This document shows, piece by piece, positions 56,872 through 64,000 of a stretch of DNA of 64,000 nt. The stretch's first letter is position 1. Every line of letters starts with the position of its first letter. The DNA is from Mycobacterium sp. AZCC_0083 (GTDB lineage Bacteria; Actinomycetota; Actinomycetes; Mycobacteriales; Mycobacteriaceae), in contig NZ_JACHGP010000010.1 in the NCBI RefSeq assembly GCF_014202335.1, forward strand, positions 124,001-188,000. Direction: 5' to 3'. The position numbers and the translations under genes were made by a program. The notes beneath the pieces are model-generated. The model was not told the DNA's origin. It worked only from the letters and a program-made list of their open reading frames with translations, and did no database searches.

Positions 56872-57177
56872 GTGGCGATGATGGCGGTGATCCTTGCCGC
56901 AGTTGGTGCCGCGATGGTGGTCGGGTCGGCGATGATCGCCAGACACCGCGCGCAGTCGGCCGCCGACCTCGCCGCGCTGGCCGCGGCGGGCAGGCTCGCC
57001 GCGGGGCAGAACACGGCGTGCGAGTGGGCGGTCTCGGTCGCCGATCGGATGAACGCACGCGTTACCGCATGCGCGGTGGAGGCACTCGACGTCGTGGTCA
57101 GTGTCGACGTGGATGCGGCGCTCGGGCGGTGGGGGTTGGGTACGGCGCGGGCCGCCGCGCGGGCGGGACCGGGTTGA
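56872..57177 (+). CDS. TadG-like/Rv3654c-type protein, start uncertain
   Basis: The conserved part runs DRGSSTLLAVAMMAVILAAVGAAMVVGSAMIARHRAQSAADLAALAAAGRLAAG, with the family motif HRAQSAADLAALA. A Cys pair follows (TACEW, TACAVEA). GTG 56872 gives 101 residues but cuts into the hydrophobic leader; CTG 56863 is another option. A GTG at 56843 makes GTGA with the tadE stop, yet it is in the wrong frame by one base, so a one-base change in a GGGG run may have displaced the start. It probably forms a TadE-TadG-like minor pseudopilin pair. Confidence 0.6.
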   Translation: MAMMAVILAAVGAAMVVGSAMIARHRAQSAADLAALAAAGRLAAGQNTACEWAVSVADRMNARVTACAVEALDVVVSVDVDAALGRWGLGTARAAARAGPG

Positions 57178-57205
57178 TGTGACTCAGTAGCAGGGGAATC
57201 CGCGC

Positions 57206-58279
57206 TTAGGTACGGCCTGCCTTCTTCTTGCCAGCTCGCCCCTTGCGGGTGCCGCGGGACTGCGGAGCTTCGGCGGCGACGGCGAGTTCGTCGTCGGTGG
57301 GCAGGCGCAGCGAGAGCAGTCCAGCGAAGGTGTTCTCCTCGAGTTCGACGCGGTGCGCGGTGACGTGGATGGGCGTCCAGCCACCGTCGCGCGCGCGCAA
57401 CCGCAACACGCGGGATGCTGACCCGTCCTCGAAATCCGTTGTCATCGACGTCATCTCGACTTCATCGTCGGGATGCACCATCGGCGCGCCCTTCTCGCTG
57501 GCGCGCCAGTCGTAGAACGGGCACGGATCGTCGAGCCACTTGAGTAGGGTCCACGACGAAAGATCGACGAGCGCGCGATGAACACCAGGTTGGGCAAGGC
57601 CGTTCAGAATTCGCTGCGCGAGGTCATTCGGTGCCACCACCACCTCGACGCGCGCACTGCGCCAGTTCATCGCGCGACAGACCAACAGGTCGTGGCCGGC
57701 GTCATCGCGCTCGACCATGACGCGGGCGGTGAAACCCACGGTGATCGGATTGCCCGCGTGGTCGCTGATGTCCCAGGTGCTGCAGAAGGTGCGGCCAGGC
57801 TCGGGCTTGATCACGGCCGACAGCACTTCCGCCTCGCTGGGGTTGAGATCGCGGGTGGGCAGATCCTCGGCGAAGGCGCGGCCATGGGTTTCCTCGACGG
57901 ACGGGTCTAGCCCGCTGTTGTAGAGCGATTCCGGAGTGTCCGTGGCGATTCGATTGGTCAGGTCCCATTTCAGCGGTCCTGGGATGCCGCGCGGCGGCGG
58001 ATCGACGTCGGGTGGGCCCACCCATACGTGGACGCCGTGAATGCGGCCGTCCGACATCTGCACGACCTCGGTGCGAATCACGCGGTCGTTCTTCGGCGTG
58101 ATGCTGCTCAGTGGCAGGCCCGCCCGAACGGTCTCGCCGATGGCCGTTCGAATCGCCATCAGGTTCGGGTTCCGGCGCAGGAAGGCGCTGATGGGGACGA
58201 GATTCTTGGTCTGCTGGCCCTGTGCCACCACGGTCGGCTCGGCACCAAGTGTTTCCACGAGGAGCCAATCCGGTGTCAT
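57206..58279 (-). CDS. Rv3651-type tandem sensor-like protein
   Basis: A 357-residue soluble protein that matches the Rv3651 family (DUF5593/GAF- and PAS-like). The N-terminal part has a GAF-like block (DWLLVETLGAEPTVVAQGQ, FLRRNPNLMAIRTAIGETVRAGLPL) and the C-terminal third a PAS-like block (PCPFYDWRASEKGAPMVHPDDE... GWTPIHVTAHRVEL). The last 25 residues are Lys/Arg-rich (GTRKGRAGKKKAG). It lacks kinase or DNA-binding domains. ATG 58279 was chosen (MTPDWLLVE). The 291 bp between it and the helicase gene (58280-58570) hold no credible gene or RNA. Confidence 0.8.
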   Translation of the reverse strand: MTPDWLLVETLGAEPTVVAQGQQTKNLVPISAFLRRNPNLMAIRTAIGETVRAGLPLSSITPKNDRVIRTEVVQMSDGRIHGVHVWVGPPDVDPPPRGIPGPLKWDLTNRIATDTPESLYNSGLDPSVEETHGRAFAEDLPTRDLNPSEAEVLSAVIKPEPGRTFCSTWDISDHAGNPITVGFTARVMVERDDAGHDLLVCRAMNWRSARVEVVVAPNDLAQRILNGLAQPGVHRALVDLSSWTLLKWLDDPCPFYDWRASEKGAPMVHPDDEVEMTSMTTDFEDGSASRVLRLRARDGGWTPIHVTAHRVELEENTFAGLLSLRLPTDDELAVAAEAPQSRGTRKGRAGKKKAGRT

Positions 58280-58570
58280 GGCGGAATAGTACCGGTCAGC
58301 TAACAGCGGGCCGGGAGCCAAACGCGCAACGAAATCCGTAGGTATTGTCGCGCCCCGGGCACGCGGTGAGCTCCGAGAACGGTCGAAATGGGTTTGCGCG
58401 CACCCATGCCAGGCGGTATTTTGCGTGAGCACCCGGTACCGCCGGGATTGAGAACGGATCGCGTTGTCCGGCCGTTCCTCGCATCGTCTGTGTGTTCGGC
58501 GAGCCTTGATCGAGGCCCAGCCACCGATCCGTGAAGACGACCGTCGAGGGGTAGGTCGTCCAGCGGGCCG

Positions 58571-60910
58571 TCACCCACCGTGACGCGCCAACTCGCCGAG
58601 CACCAGACGCAGCACCGCGACCGCACCCCGTTTGTCCAGCGGGTCGTTGCCATTTCCGCACTTCGGCGACTGCACGCACGACGGGCAACCGTTTGGGCAC
58701 TCGCAGGCGTCGATGGCCGCCGCGGTGGCCCCCCACCACGTGACGATCTCGCCGAAGCCGCGGTCGGCGAAGCCTGCACCGCCCGGGTACCCGTCGTAGA
58801 CGAAGATCGTCGGCATGCCGTCCTCAGGGCCGACCGCCATCGACACACCGCCGACGTCGCCGCGATCGCAGCTGGCCACCAGAGGTAGCAATCCGATCGC
58901 CGCGTGTTCGGCCGCGTGCAATGAACCCGGTACGCGAAGTGGGTTGATGCCGTTGTCCTGCAATGCTTCCGGTGTGATCGTGCACATCGCCGCCATGGTG
59001 TCCAGCGTCTGGGTGGGCATGTCGAGGTCGACGAAGTCGATCACCTCGCCGTTGAGTCGGCGACGTAGGTAGCCGACCACCGTGTGCGATACCGACACGG
59101 GCACCAAGCCGATGGTGACGGGCCCGAAGGTACGACGCGTCCCCGGCCCGGTGACGACGATGTCGGTGACGTCGCGCGCCGACGTCGTGTATCCGGGATC
59201 TTCCGGTCGGACGAACGCGACGCCGTCCTCGAAGTCCAGCGAGTCGACCAGATAACTCTCGCCCTGGTGCAGGTAGACCGCGCCCGGATGCACCGACGCG
59301 GGTGCCTGGCCCGCGCCCGTGCTGCCGAGCATCCGGCCGGTGCCGGTCTCGAGGATCGCGATCTGCCCGCCCGACGACCCCCGGATGTCCACCGCCGGAT
59401 GCGGGTCGACGCCCGGCGCGGGGAAGTAGCCGGTGGGCCGTCGCCGCAGCAGCCCGTCGTCGACCAACGTCTCGGCAACGGCTTCGGCGTTCCACATCCG
59501 CACCTCGGCGCCGGTCAGGGGTAGTTCGCTTGCTGCACAGAGCAGTTGGGGCCCGAGCACGTACGGGTTGACCGGGTCGATCACGACGCGCTCGATCGGC
59601 TTGTCCAGGAGCGCGCCGGGATTGTTGACGAGATAGGTGTCGAGCGGGTCGTCGCGCGCGATCATGACGATCAAGGCGCTCTGCCCCCGCCGTCCCGCCC
59701 GGCCTGCCTGCTGCCAGAAGGAGGCCACCGTGCCGGGGAACCCGGCCAGCACCACGGCGTCCAGGCCCGCGATGTCGACACCCAGTTCGAGGGCATTGGT
59801 GGTGGCCAGTCCGCGCAACCGGCCGTCGGCCAGCGCGCTCTCCAGGCTGCGGCGGTCCTCGGCGAGGTAGCCGGCGCGGTAGGAGGCGACCAGGTCGGCT
59901 AGTTCCGGTGCGACGTCCTCGAGCCGGGCCCGCGCACCGAGCGCGGTGAGTTCGGCGCCACGCCGCGAGCGGACGAAGGTCAACGTCCTCGCGCCCTCGG
60001 CCATCAGGTCGGCCATCACACGGGAGGCCTCCGCTCCAGCCGATCGTCGTACCGGAGCGCCGTTCTCGCCCATCAGATCGGCCAGCAGCGCTGGTTCCCA
60101 CAGCGCCACCGTGCGCCCACCCTGCGGTGAGCCGTCGTCGGTCACCTCGACGACCGTCTGCCCGAGCAACTCCGAGGCGGTCGCCGCGGGAGATGCCGTC
60201 GTCGCGCTGGCGAAGATCACCGTCGGCCCCGGTCCGTCACCCCCATAACGCGCACACAACCGCATCAACCGGCGCAGCACCATCGCGACGTTCGAGCCGA
60301 AGATGCCGCGGTAGTAATGACATTCATCGACCACGATGAACCGGAGGTTGCGCAGGAACACGGCCCACCTTGCGTGATTGCGCAGCATCGACAGATGGAT
60401 CATGTCGGGGTTGGAGAAGATCCACCGCGAGCTCTCCCTGGTGAACCGCCGCGCCTCCTGGGAGCTGTCACCGTCATAAGCGCTCGGTCCGACCGTCGAA
60501 AGGCGCGCGACGGCGTCGGACAACCCCTGCGCGGCGCGCAGCTGATCGTGACCGAGTGCCTTGGTGGGGGATAGGTACAACGCCCTGGCGCGCGGATCGG
60601 CCGCAAGGGCCGACGCGATCGGCAGCTGGTAGGCGAGCGACTTGCCCGATGCGGTGCCGGTGCTGAGCACCACGTGGCGGCCCGAGTGCGCGAGGTCGGC
60701 GGCGGATACCTGATGCGACCAGGGTTCGGTGATACCGCGCTCGACGAAGGCCGCTACCACGTCGGATTCGGCCCAGCGGGGCCACGATTGGGCGCGGGCG
60801 TGGCGCGGTGCCAGATCCGCGACGTGGCGTAGCGGATGCTCCGAGGAGTTGGTGCCGTCGACGGCGCAGGCGAGCAGCTCGCGACCGAAGTCCGACGCCC
60901 GATCCGACAC
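58571..60910 (-). CDS. Superfamily 2 DEAD/DEAH-box helicase, MrfA/Hrq1-like with DUF1998
   Basis: A 779-residue DNA helicase. Walker A is STGTASGKSLAYQLP (motif at residues 85-91), DECH box VVDECHYYRG (195-198), motif III FASATTASPA and the C-terminal helicase domain GLATTNALELGVDIAGLDAVVLAGFPGTVASFWQQAGRAGRRGQ. The DUF1998 tail holds a Cys cluster (ACECPNGCPSCVQSPKCGNGN) that likely binds zinc. MrfA and Hrq1 act in repair of interstrand or mitomycin lesions. The M. tuberculosis counterpart is Rv3649. Confidence 0.92.
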   Translation of the reverse strand: MSDRASDFGRELLACAVDGTNSSEHPLRHVADLAPRHARAQSWPRWAESDVVAAFVERGITEPWSHQVSAADLAHSGRHVVLSTGTASGKSLAYQLPIASALAADPRARALYLSPTKALGHDQLRAAQGLSDAVARLSTVGPSAYDGDSSQEARRFTRESSRWIFSNPDMIHLSMLRNHARWAVFLRNLRFIVVDECHYYRGIFGSNVAMVLRRLMRLCARYGGDGPGPTVIFASATTASPAATASELLGQTVVEVTDDGSPQGGRTVALWEPALLADLMGENGAPVRRSAGAEASRVMADLMAEGARTLTFVRSRRGAELTALGARARLEDVAPELADLVASYRAGYLAEDRRSLESALADGRLRGLATTNALELGVDIAGLDAVVLAGFPGTVASFWQQAGRAGRRGQSALIVMIARDDPLDTYLVNNPGALLDKPIERVVIDPVNPYVLGPQLLCAASELPLTGAEVRMWNAEAVAETLVDDGLLRRRPTGYFPAPGVDPHPAVDIRGSSGGQIAILETGTGRMLGSTGAGQAPASVHPGAVYLHQGESYLVDSLDFEDGVAFVRPEDPGYTTSARDVTDIVVTGPGTRRTFGPVTIGLVPVSVSHTVVGYLRRRLNGEVIDFVDLDMPTQTLDTMAAMCTITPEALQDNGINPLRVPGSLHAAEHAAIGLLPLVASCDRGDVGGVSMAVGPEDGMPTIFVYDGYPGGAGFADRGFGEIVTWWGATAAAIDACECPNGCPSCVQSPKCGNGNDPLDKRGAVAVLRLVLGELARHGG

Positions 60911-61043
60911 TGTTTCGCCTCCTTATCTCGTGCCCGCGTTCCCCGCCCGAATTGTTAACCACATGATCACAACAAGACTGTCGCGAAGCCCCCGGACATG
61001 ATTCACTTATCGTGGTCGCAGCTTCTGTGTTCGTGTGTCAGCA

Positions 61044-61132
61044 CTCGCAGGAACGTCGTTGCGGCCGCGGTTCCTGCGAGGGTTGTAGGTCGGTCTGTTC
61101 CGGCGCTTCCACGAAGGTATGGCGGTCGGAAC
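61044..61132 (+). promoter_or_regulatory. Structured leader upstream of cspA
   Basis: An 11-bp perfect hairpin CTCGCAGGAAC/GTTCCTGCGAG (61044-61054, 61070-61080) is followed by GTTCCG/CGGAAC (61097-61102, 61127-61132) enclosing CTTC/GAAG. Both lie within 150 bp upstream of the cspA start codon. The rest of the 282-bp gap from the helicase gene holds no gene; a promoter near 60970-61010 is likely but not clear. Confidence 0.5.
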
Positions 61133-61192
61133 GGGCCCGGCTCACCGAAGGCGGTGGACCGCACCCGCAGTAGTAGAAGGAAAGAAGTACAG

Positions 61193-61396
61193 ATGCCTCA
61201 GGGAACTGTTAAGTGGTTCAACCCGGAAAAGGGCTACGGGTTCATCGAGCAGGAAGACGGCGGCGGCGACGTCTTCGTCCATTACAAGCAGATTCAGTCC
61301 AACGGGTTCCGCACCCTCGAGGAGAATCAAAAGGTCGAGTTCGAGATCGAGCAGAGCCCCAAGGGCCCGCAGGCGCTCAGCGTCAAGCCCGTCTGA
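61193..61396 (+). CDS. cspA: Cold-shock protein CspA-type
   Basis: A 67-residue OB-fold RNA chaperone. RNP1 is KGYGFIEQ (about residues 13-20) and RNP2 DVFVHYKQI (about 26-34), with aromatic Trp8, Phe9, Tyr15, Phe17, Phe28, His30 typical of nucleic-acid binding. AAGGAAAGAAGTACAG precedes the ATG, giving a strong Shine-Dalgarno. Its leader contains two hairpins, as in cold-regulated csp messages. It melts RNA structure and aids translation under stress. The M. tuberculosis counterpart is Rv3648c. Confidence 0.96.
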   Translation: MPQGTVKWFNPEKGYGFIEQEDGGGDVFVHYKQIQSNGFRTLEENQKVEFEIEQSPKGPQALSVKPV

Positions 61397-61532
61397 CTCG
61401 GCGACGATCTGAAGGAAACCTCCGCATGTCCCTCTGACGGGTATGTGGGGGTTTTTCCTTTTCGGTGTTCCCAGTCGCGTCATGCGGCCCGGTGACACCT
61501 CGTGGGTGCGCTGCTGGCCTAGTGTCGATTTC

Positions 61533-62126
61533 GTGAGTCAGCTGTCGTTCTTCTCGGCTGAGTCGATGCCGCCCGCGGTGGCCGACTTGACCGGGATTCT
61601 CGCTGCGGCGGGCCAGGTCGTGCTGGTCGGTAGCGGTGCGCAGCAGGGGGCGCGCTTGTCGGTGGTGGTCGATCGATTGTGGCGCGCCGAGGCGCTTGCC
61701 GAGATGATCGCCGAGACCGGGCTCGCACCCGAGATCGGCCGCACCGACGAGAACACCCCGCTGGTCCGCACCGCGGTCGACCGCCGGTTGACGGTGATGG
61801 CGGCGGCCTGGACCCGTGGCGCGGTGAAGACCGTCCCTCCGCAATGGTTGCCAGGGCCGAGGGAACTGAGGGCATGGACGTTGGCCGCGGGCACCCCTGA
61901 GGCATCCGACCGCTACCTGCTCGGACTCGACCCGCATGCACCGGACACGCATACTGCCCTCGCATCGGCGATGATGAGGGTAGGAATCGCACCGACCTTG
62001 ATCGGCACTCGCGGGAGCCATCCCGCACTGCGGATCAGCGGTCGCAGGAGACTGTTACGCCTGGTAGAGAACGTGGGGGAACCACCGGGCGATACGGAGG
62101 CGTTCTCGCAATGGCCACGGACCTGA
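61533..62126 (+). CDS. Conserved hypothetical protein (Rv3647c-type)
   Basis: A 197-residue soluble protein of an actinobacterial family found next to topA. GTG 61533 gives the family start SQLSFFSAES. Conserved-looking parts are LTGILAAAGQVVLVGSGAQQGARLSVVV, WRAEALAEMIAETGLAPEIG and GPRELRAWTLAAGTPEASDRYLLGLDPHAPDTHT. No domain with known function is recognised. An ATG at 61443 upstream in frame would add 30 residues of non-family sequence and was rejected. It is in the same direction as cspA and topA. Confidence 0.75.
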   Translation: MSQLSFFSAESMPPAVADLTGILAAAGQVVLVGSGAQQGARLSVVVDRLWRAEALAEMIAETGLAPEIGRTDENTPLVRTAVDRRLTVMAAAWTRGAVKTVPPQWLPGPRELRAWTLAAGTPEASDRYLLGLDPHAPDTHTALASAMMRVGIAPTLIGTRGSHPALRISGRRRLLRLVENVGEPPGDTEAFSQWPRT

Positions 62127-62270
62127 GGTCCAGTACGGGGGAATCCAGTTTGCGTCGGCGCGCGCGGAATGCGAAGTTGGCTGCGGTTATCGTTGCCGGG
62201 AGCCACTGCGACCATGGACGCTCAACGTCCGGCGCACGGCCCGCGGCACAAGAGTGGAGTGTAGGAAGAG

Positions 62271-64000
62271 TTGGCTGACCAGGAGGGCGGCGAGAACGGC
62301 AGTGCGCCAGGTGGGCGTGCGGCCGCGGGCCGGATCGTGCGGCGACTCGTCATAGTCGAGTCGCCCACCAAAGCACGCAAAATCGCTGGTTACCTAGGCG
62401 CCAACTACATCGTGGAGTCCTCCCGCGGCCACATTCGCGACCTGCCAAGGGCCGCCGCGGACGTGCCAGCCAAGTACAAGTCCGAGCCATGGGCCCGGCT
62501 TGGCGTGAACGTCGACGCCGACTTCGAACCGCTCTACATCATCAGCCCCGAGAAGAAGAGCACGGTCACCGAGCTCAAGGGCCTGCTCAAGGACGTCGAC
62601 GAGCTCTACCTGGCCACGGACGGTGACCGCGAGGGTGAAGCGATCGCCTGGCACCTGCTGGAGACGCTCAAGCCCAGCGTCCCGGTCAAGCGCATGGTGT
62701 TCCACGAGATCACCGAGCCCGCGATCCTGAGCGCCGCGGAGAACCCCCGCGACCTGGACATCGACCTGGTCGACGCGCAGGAGACGCGCCGCATCCTCGA
62801 TCGCCTCTACGGCTACGAGGTCAGCCCCGTGCTGTGGAAGAAGGTGGCCCCCAAGTTGTCGGCGGGTCGCGTGCAGTCGGTGGCGACCCGGATCATCGTC
62901 CAGCGCGAACGCGAGCGCATGGCGTTCCGCAGCGCCGGCTACTGGGACGTCACCGCCGAACTCGACGCCAGCGTGTCGGACGCCCAGGCGTCGCCGCCGA
63001 GGTTCACGGCGAAGCTCAATCAGGTCGACGGACGCCGCGTGGCGGCCGGGCGCGACTTCGACTCGTTGGGCGGGCTCAAGAAGCCCGACGAGGTGCTGGT
63101 CCTCGACGAGGCCGCGGCAGGCGCGCTGGCCACCGGCCTGCGCGGCGCCCAGATGACCGTGTCGTCGGTCGAGCAGAAGCCGTACACCCGCAAGCCGTAC
63201 GCCCCGTTCATGACCTCGACGCTGCAGCAGGAGGCGGGCCGCAAGCTGCGGTTCTCCTCCGAGCGCTGCATGAGCATCGCGCAGCGGCTGTACGAGAACG
63301 GCTACATCACCTATATGCGTACCGACTCGACGAATTTGTCGGCCACAGCCATTGAAGCGGCCCGTAACCAGGCCAGGCAGCTCTATGGCGAGGAGTACGT
63401 CCACCCGACGCCGCGGCAGTACACCCGCAAGGTGAAGAACGCCCAGGAGGCGCACGAGGCCATCAGGCCGGCCGGTGACGTGTTCCAGACGCCTGGCCAG
63501 CTGCACGCACAGCTCGACACCGACGAGTTCCGGCTCTACGAGTTGATCTGGCAGCGCACCGTCGCCTCCCAGATGGCCGACGCGCGCGGCACCACGCTGT
63601 CGTTGCGGATCTCCGGAACCGCCCGCTCGGGCGAGCAGGTCGTGTTCAGCGCCAGCGGCCGCACCATTACGTTTGCCGGCTTCCTGAAGGCCTACGTCGA
63701 GAGCCTCGACGAGCAGGCCGGTGGTGAGGCCGACGACGCTGAGAGCCGGCTGCCGAACCTGACCCAGGGGCAGCGCGTCGACGCCGCCGACCTGACCGCC
63801 GACGGGCACACCACCAGCCCGCCAGCGCGCTACACCGAGGCATCGCTGATCAAGTCGCTCGAGGAGCTCGGCATCGGGCGGCCGTCGACGTACTCGTCGA
63901 TCATCAAGACCATCCAGGACCGTGGCTACGTCCACAAGAAGGGCAGCGCGCTGGTCCCGTCGTGGGTGGCGTTCGCGGTGACGGGTCTGCTTGAGCAGCA
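62271..64000 (+). CDS. topA: DNA topoisomerase I (3' truncated by window end)
   Basis: The first 576 codons are present; the family length in mycobacteria is about 930. The TOPRIM domain begins RLVIVESPTKARKIAGYLG with Glu30, and the acidic triad DGDREGEAIAWH lies near residues 118-129. The catalytic Tyr is Tyr348 in GYITYMRTDSTNLS, with the Arg after Met. TTG 62271 was chosen (AGGAAGAG precedes it); it gives ADQEGG... as expected. It relaxes negative supercoils, and is the only type IA enzyme in mycobacteria. The upstream 144 bp should hold its promoter. Confidence 0.97.
   Translation, partial: MADQEGGENGSAPGGRAAAGRIVRRLVIVESPTKARKIAGYLGANYIVESSRGHIRDLPRAAADVPAKYKSEPWARLGVNVDADFEPLYIISPEKKSTVTELKGLLKDVDELYLATDGDREGEAIAWHLLETLKPSVPVKRMVFHEITEPAILSAAENPRDLDIDLVDAQETRRILDRLYGYEVSPVLWKKVAPKLSAGRVQSVATRIIVQRERERMAFRSAGYWDVTAELDASVSDAQASPPRFTAKLNQVDGRRVAAGRDFDSLGGLKKPDEVLVLDEAAAGALATGLRGAQMTVSSVEQKPYTRKPYAPFMTSTLQQEAGRKLRFSSERCMSIAQRLYENGYITYMRTDSTNLSATAIEAARNQARQLYGEEYVHPTPRQYTRKVKNAQEAHEAIRPAGDVFQTPGQLHAQLDTDEFRLYELIWQRTVASQMADARGTTLSLRISGTARSGEQVVFSASGRTITFAGFLKAYVESLDEQAGGEADDAESRLPNLTQGQRVDAADLTADGHTTSPPARYTEASLIKSLEELGIGRPSTYSSIIKTIQDRGYVHKKGSALVPSWVAFAVTGLLEQ

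Noticed and set aside
58280..58570. A possible gene or RNA between the Rv3651-like and helicase genes
   Set aside because: Only short frames and weak hairpins are seen; nothing could be supported.

Overview
This window is a stretch of high-GC actinobacterial chromosome and almost certainly comes from a non-tuberculous, probably rapid-growing Mycobacterium/Mycolicibacterium. The evidence is the gene content (egtCDE, whiB4, ponA2, marP, ephE, cds1, a Tad locus next to ssd), the frequent GTG/TTG starts in 4-bp ATGA/GTGA overlaps, and a gene order that runs, in inverted orientation, parallel to M. tuberculosis Rv3702c to Rv3646c. The Rv equivalences are recalled from family knowledge and were not searched.

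Layout. (1) 1-5.1 kb: the end of egtC, then egtD and egtE (ergothioneine), facing an opposite-strand operon of methyltransferase, GCS2-type ligase and methyltransferase. (2) 5.1-6.6 kb: glpK. (3) 6.6-21.6 kb: an accessory block not expected at this place in M. tuberculosis. It holds an aldo/keto reductase bracketed by two copies of a 43-nt palindrome, a 49-residue small gene, two PadR regulators, an NCS1 permease, a GntR regulator facing a carotenoid oxygenase, a ParB-fold-like protein, two cation/proton antiporters around a TrkA-type protein, a mycofactocin-type SDR with an AraC regulator, a DUF1772 protein, and a TetR-MFS pair with a 30-bp palindromic operator. (4) 21.6-29.4 kb: RDD and DUF95 membrane proteins and the DUF58/MoxR/DUF4350/DUF4129/membrane-protein operon (Rv3695-Rv3688c-like). 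(5) 29.4-32.2 kb: an Eis-type acetyltransferase, a methyltransferase, tRNA-Pro(CGG) and a possible small membrane protein. (6) 32.1-50.1 kb: cds1, a phosphoesterase, ponA2, whiB4, bagB/bagA, DUF4177, RidA, an MBL-fold protein, crp, nth, a TlpA-like protein, a NUDIX protein, marP, ephE, a holin-like protein, a secreted protease and acs. (7) 50.2-57.2 kb: an Rv3662c-like protein, the Ms1/MTS2823 small RNA, a HAD phosphatase, the 6C small RNA, then ssd and the compact Tad pilus genes. (8) 57.2-64 kb: an Rv3651-like sensor protein, an MrfA-type helicase, cspA, an Rv3647c-like protein and a 3'-truncated topA.

The most interesting signals are mostly outside the proteins. The intergene after the Rv3662c-like gene carries a strong Ms1-type RNA whose predicted promoter spacer contains a near-perfect CRP half-site pair, and a second CRP-like site sits against the acs start; crp itself lies 8-10 kb away. 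The 6C RNA with its two C-rich loops lies on the other side of the HAD gene. A 20-bp element with core GAGCGAAGCGAC recurs in or at the ends of four unrelated genes. The tadE gene seems to lack ATG/GTG/TTG but has a CTG in a CTGA overlap. The methyltransferase-ligase-methyltransferase operon beside ergothioneine synthesis is a candidate small-molecule pathway of unknown product.

No CRISPR array, insertion sequence, prophage or rRNA gene was seen.
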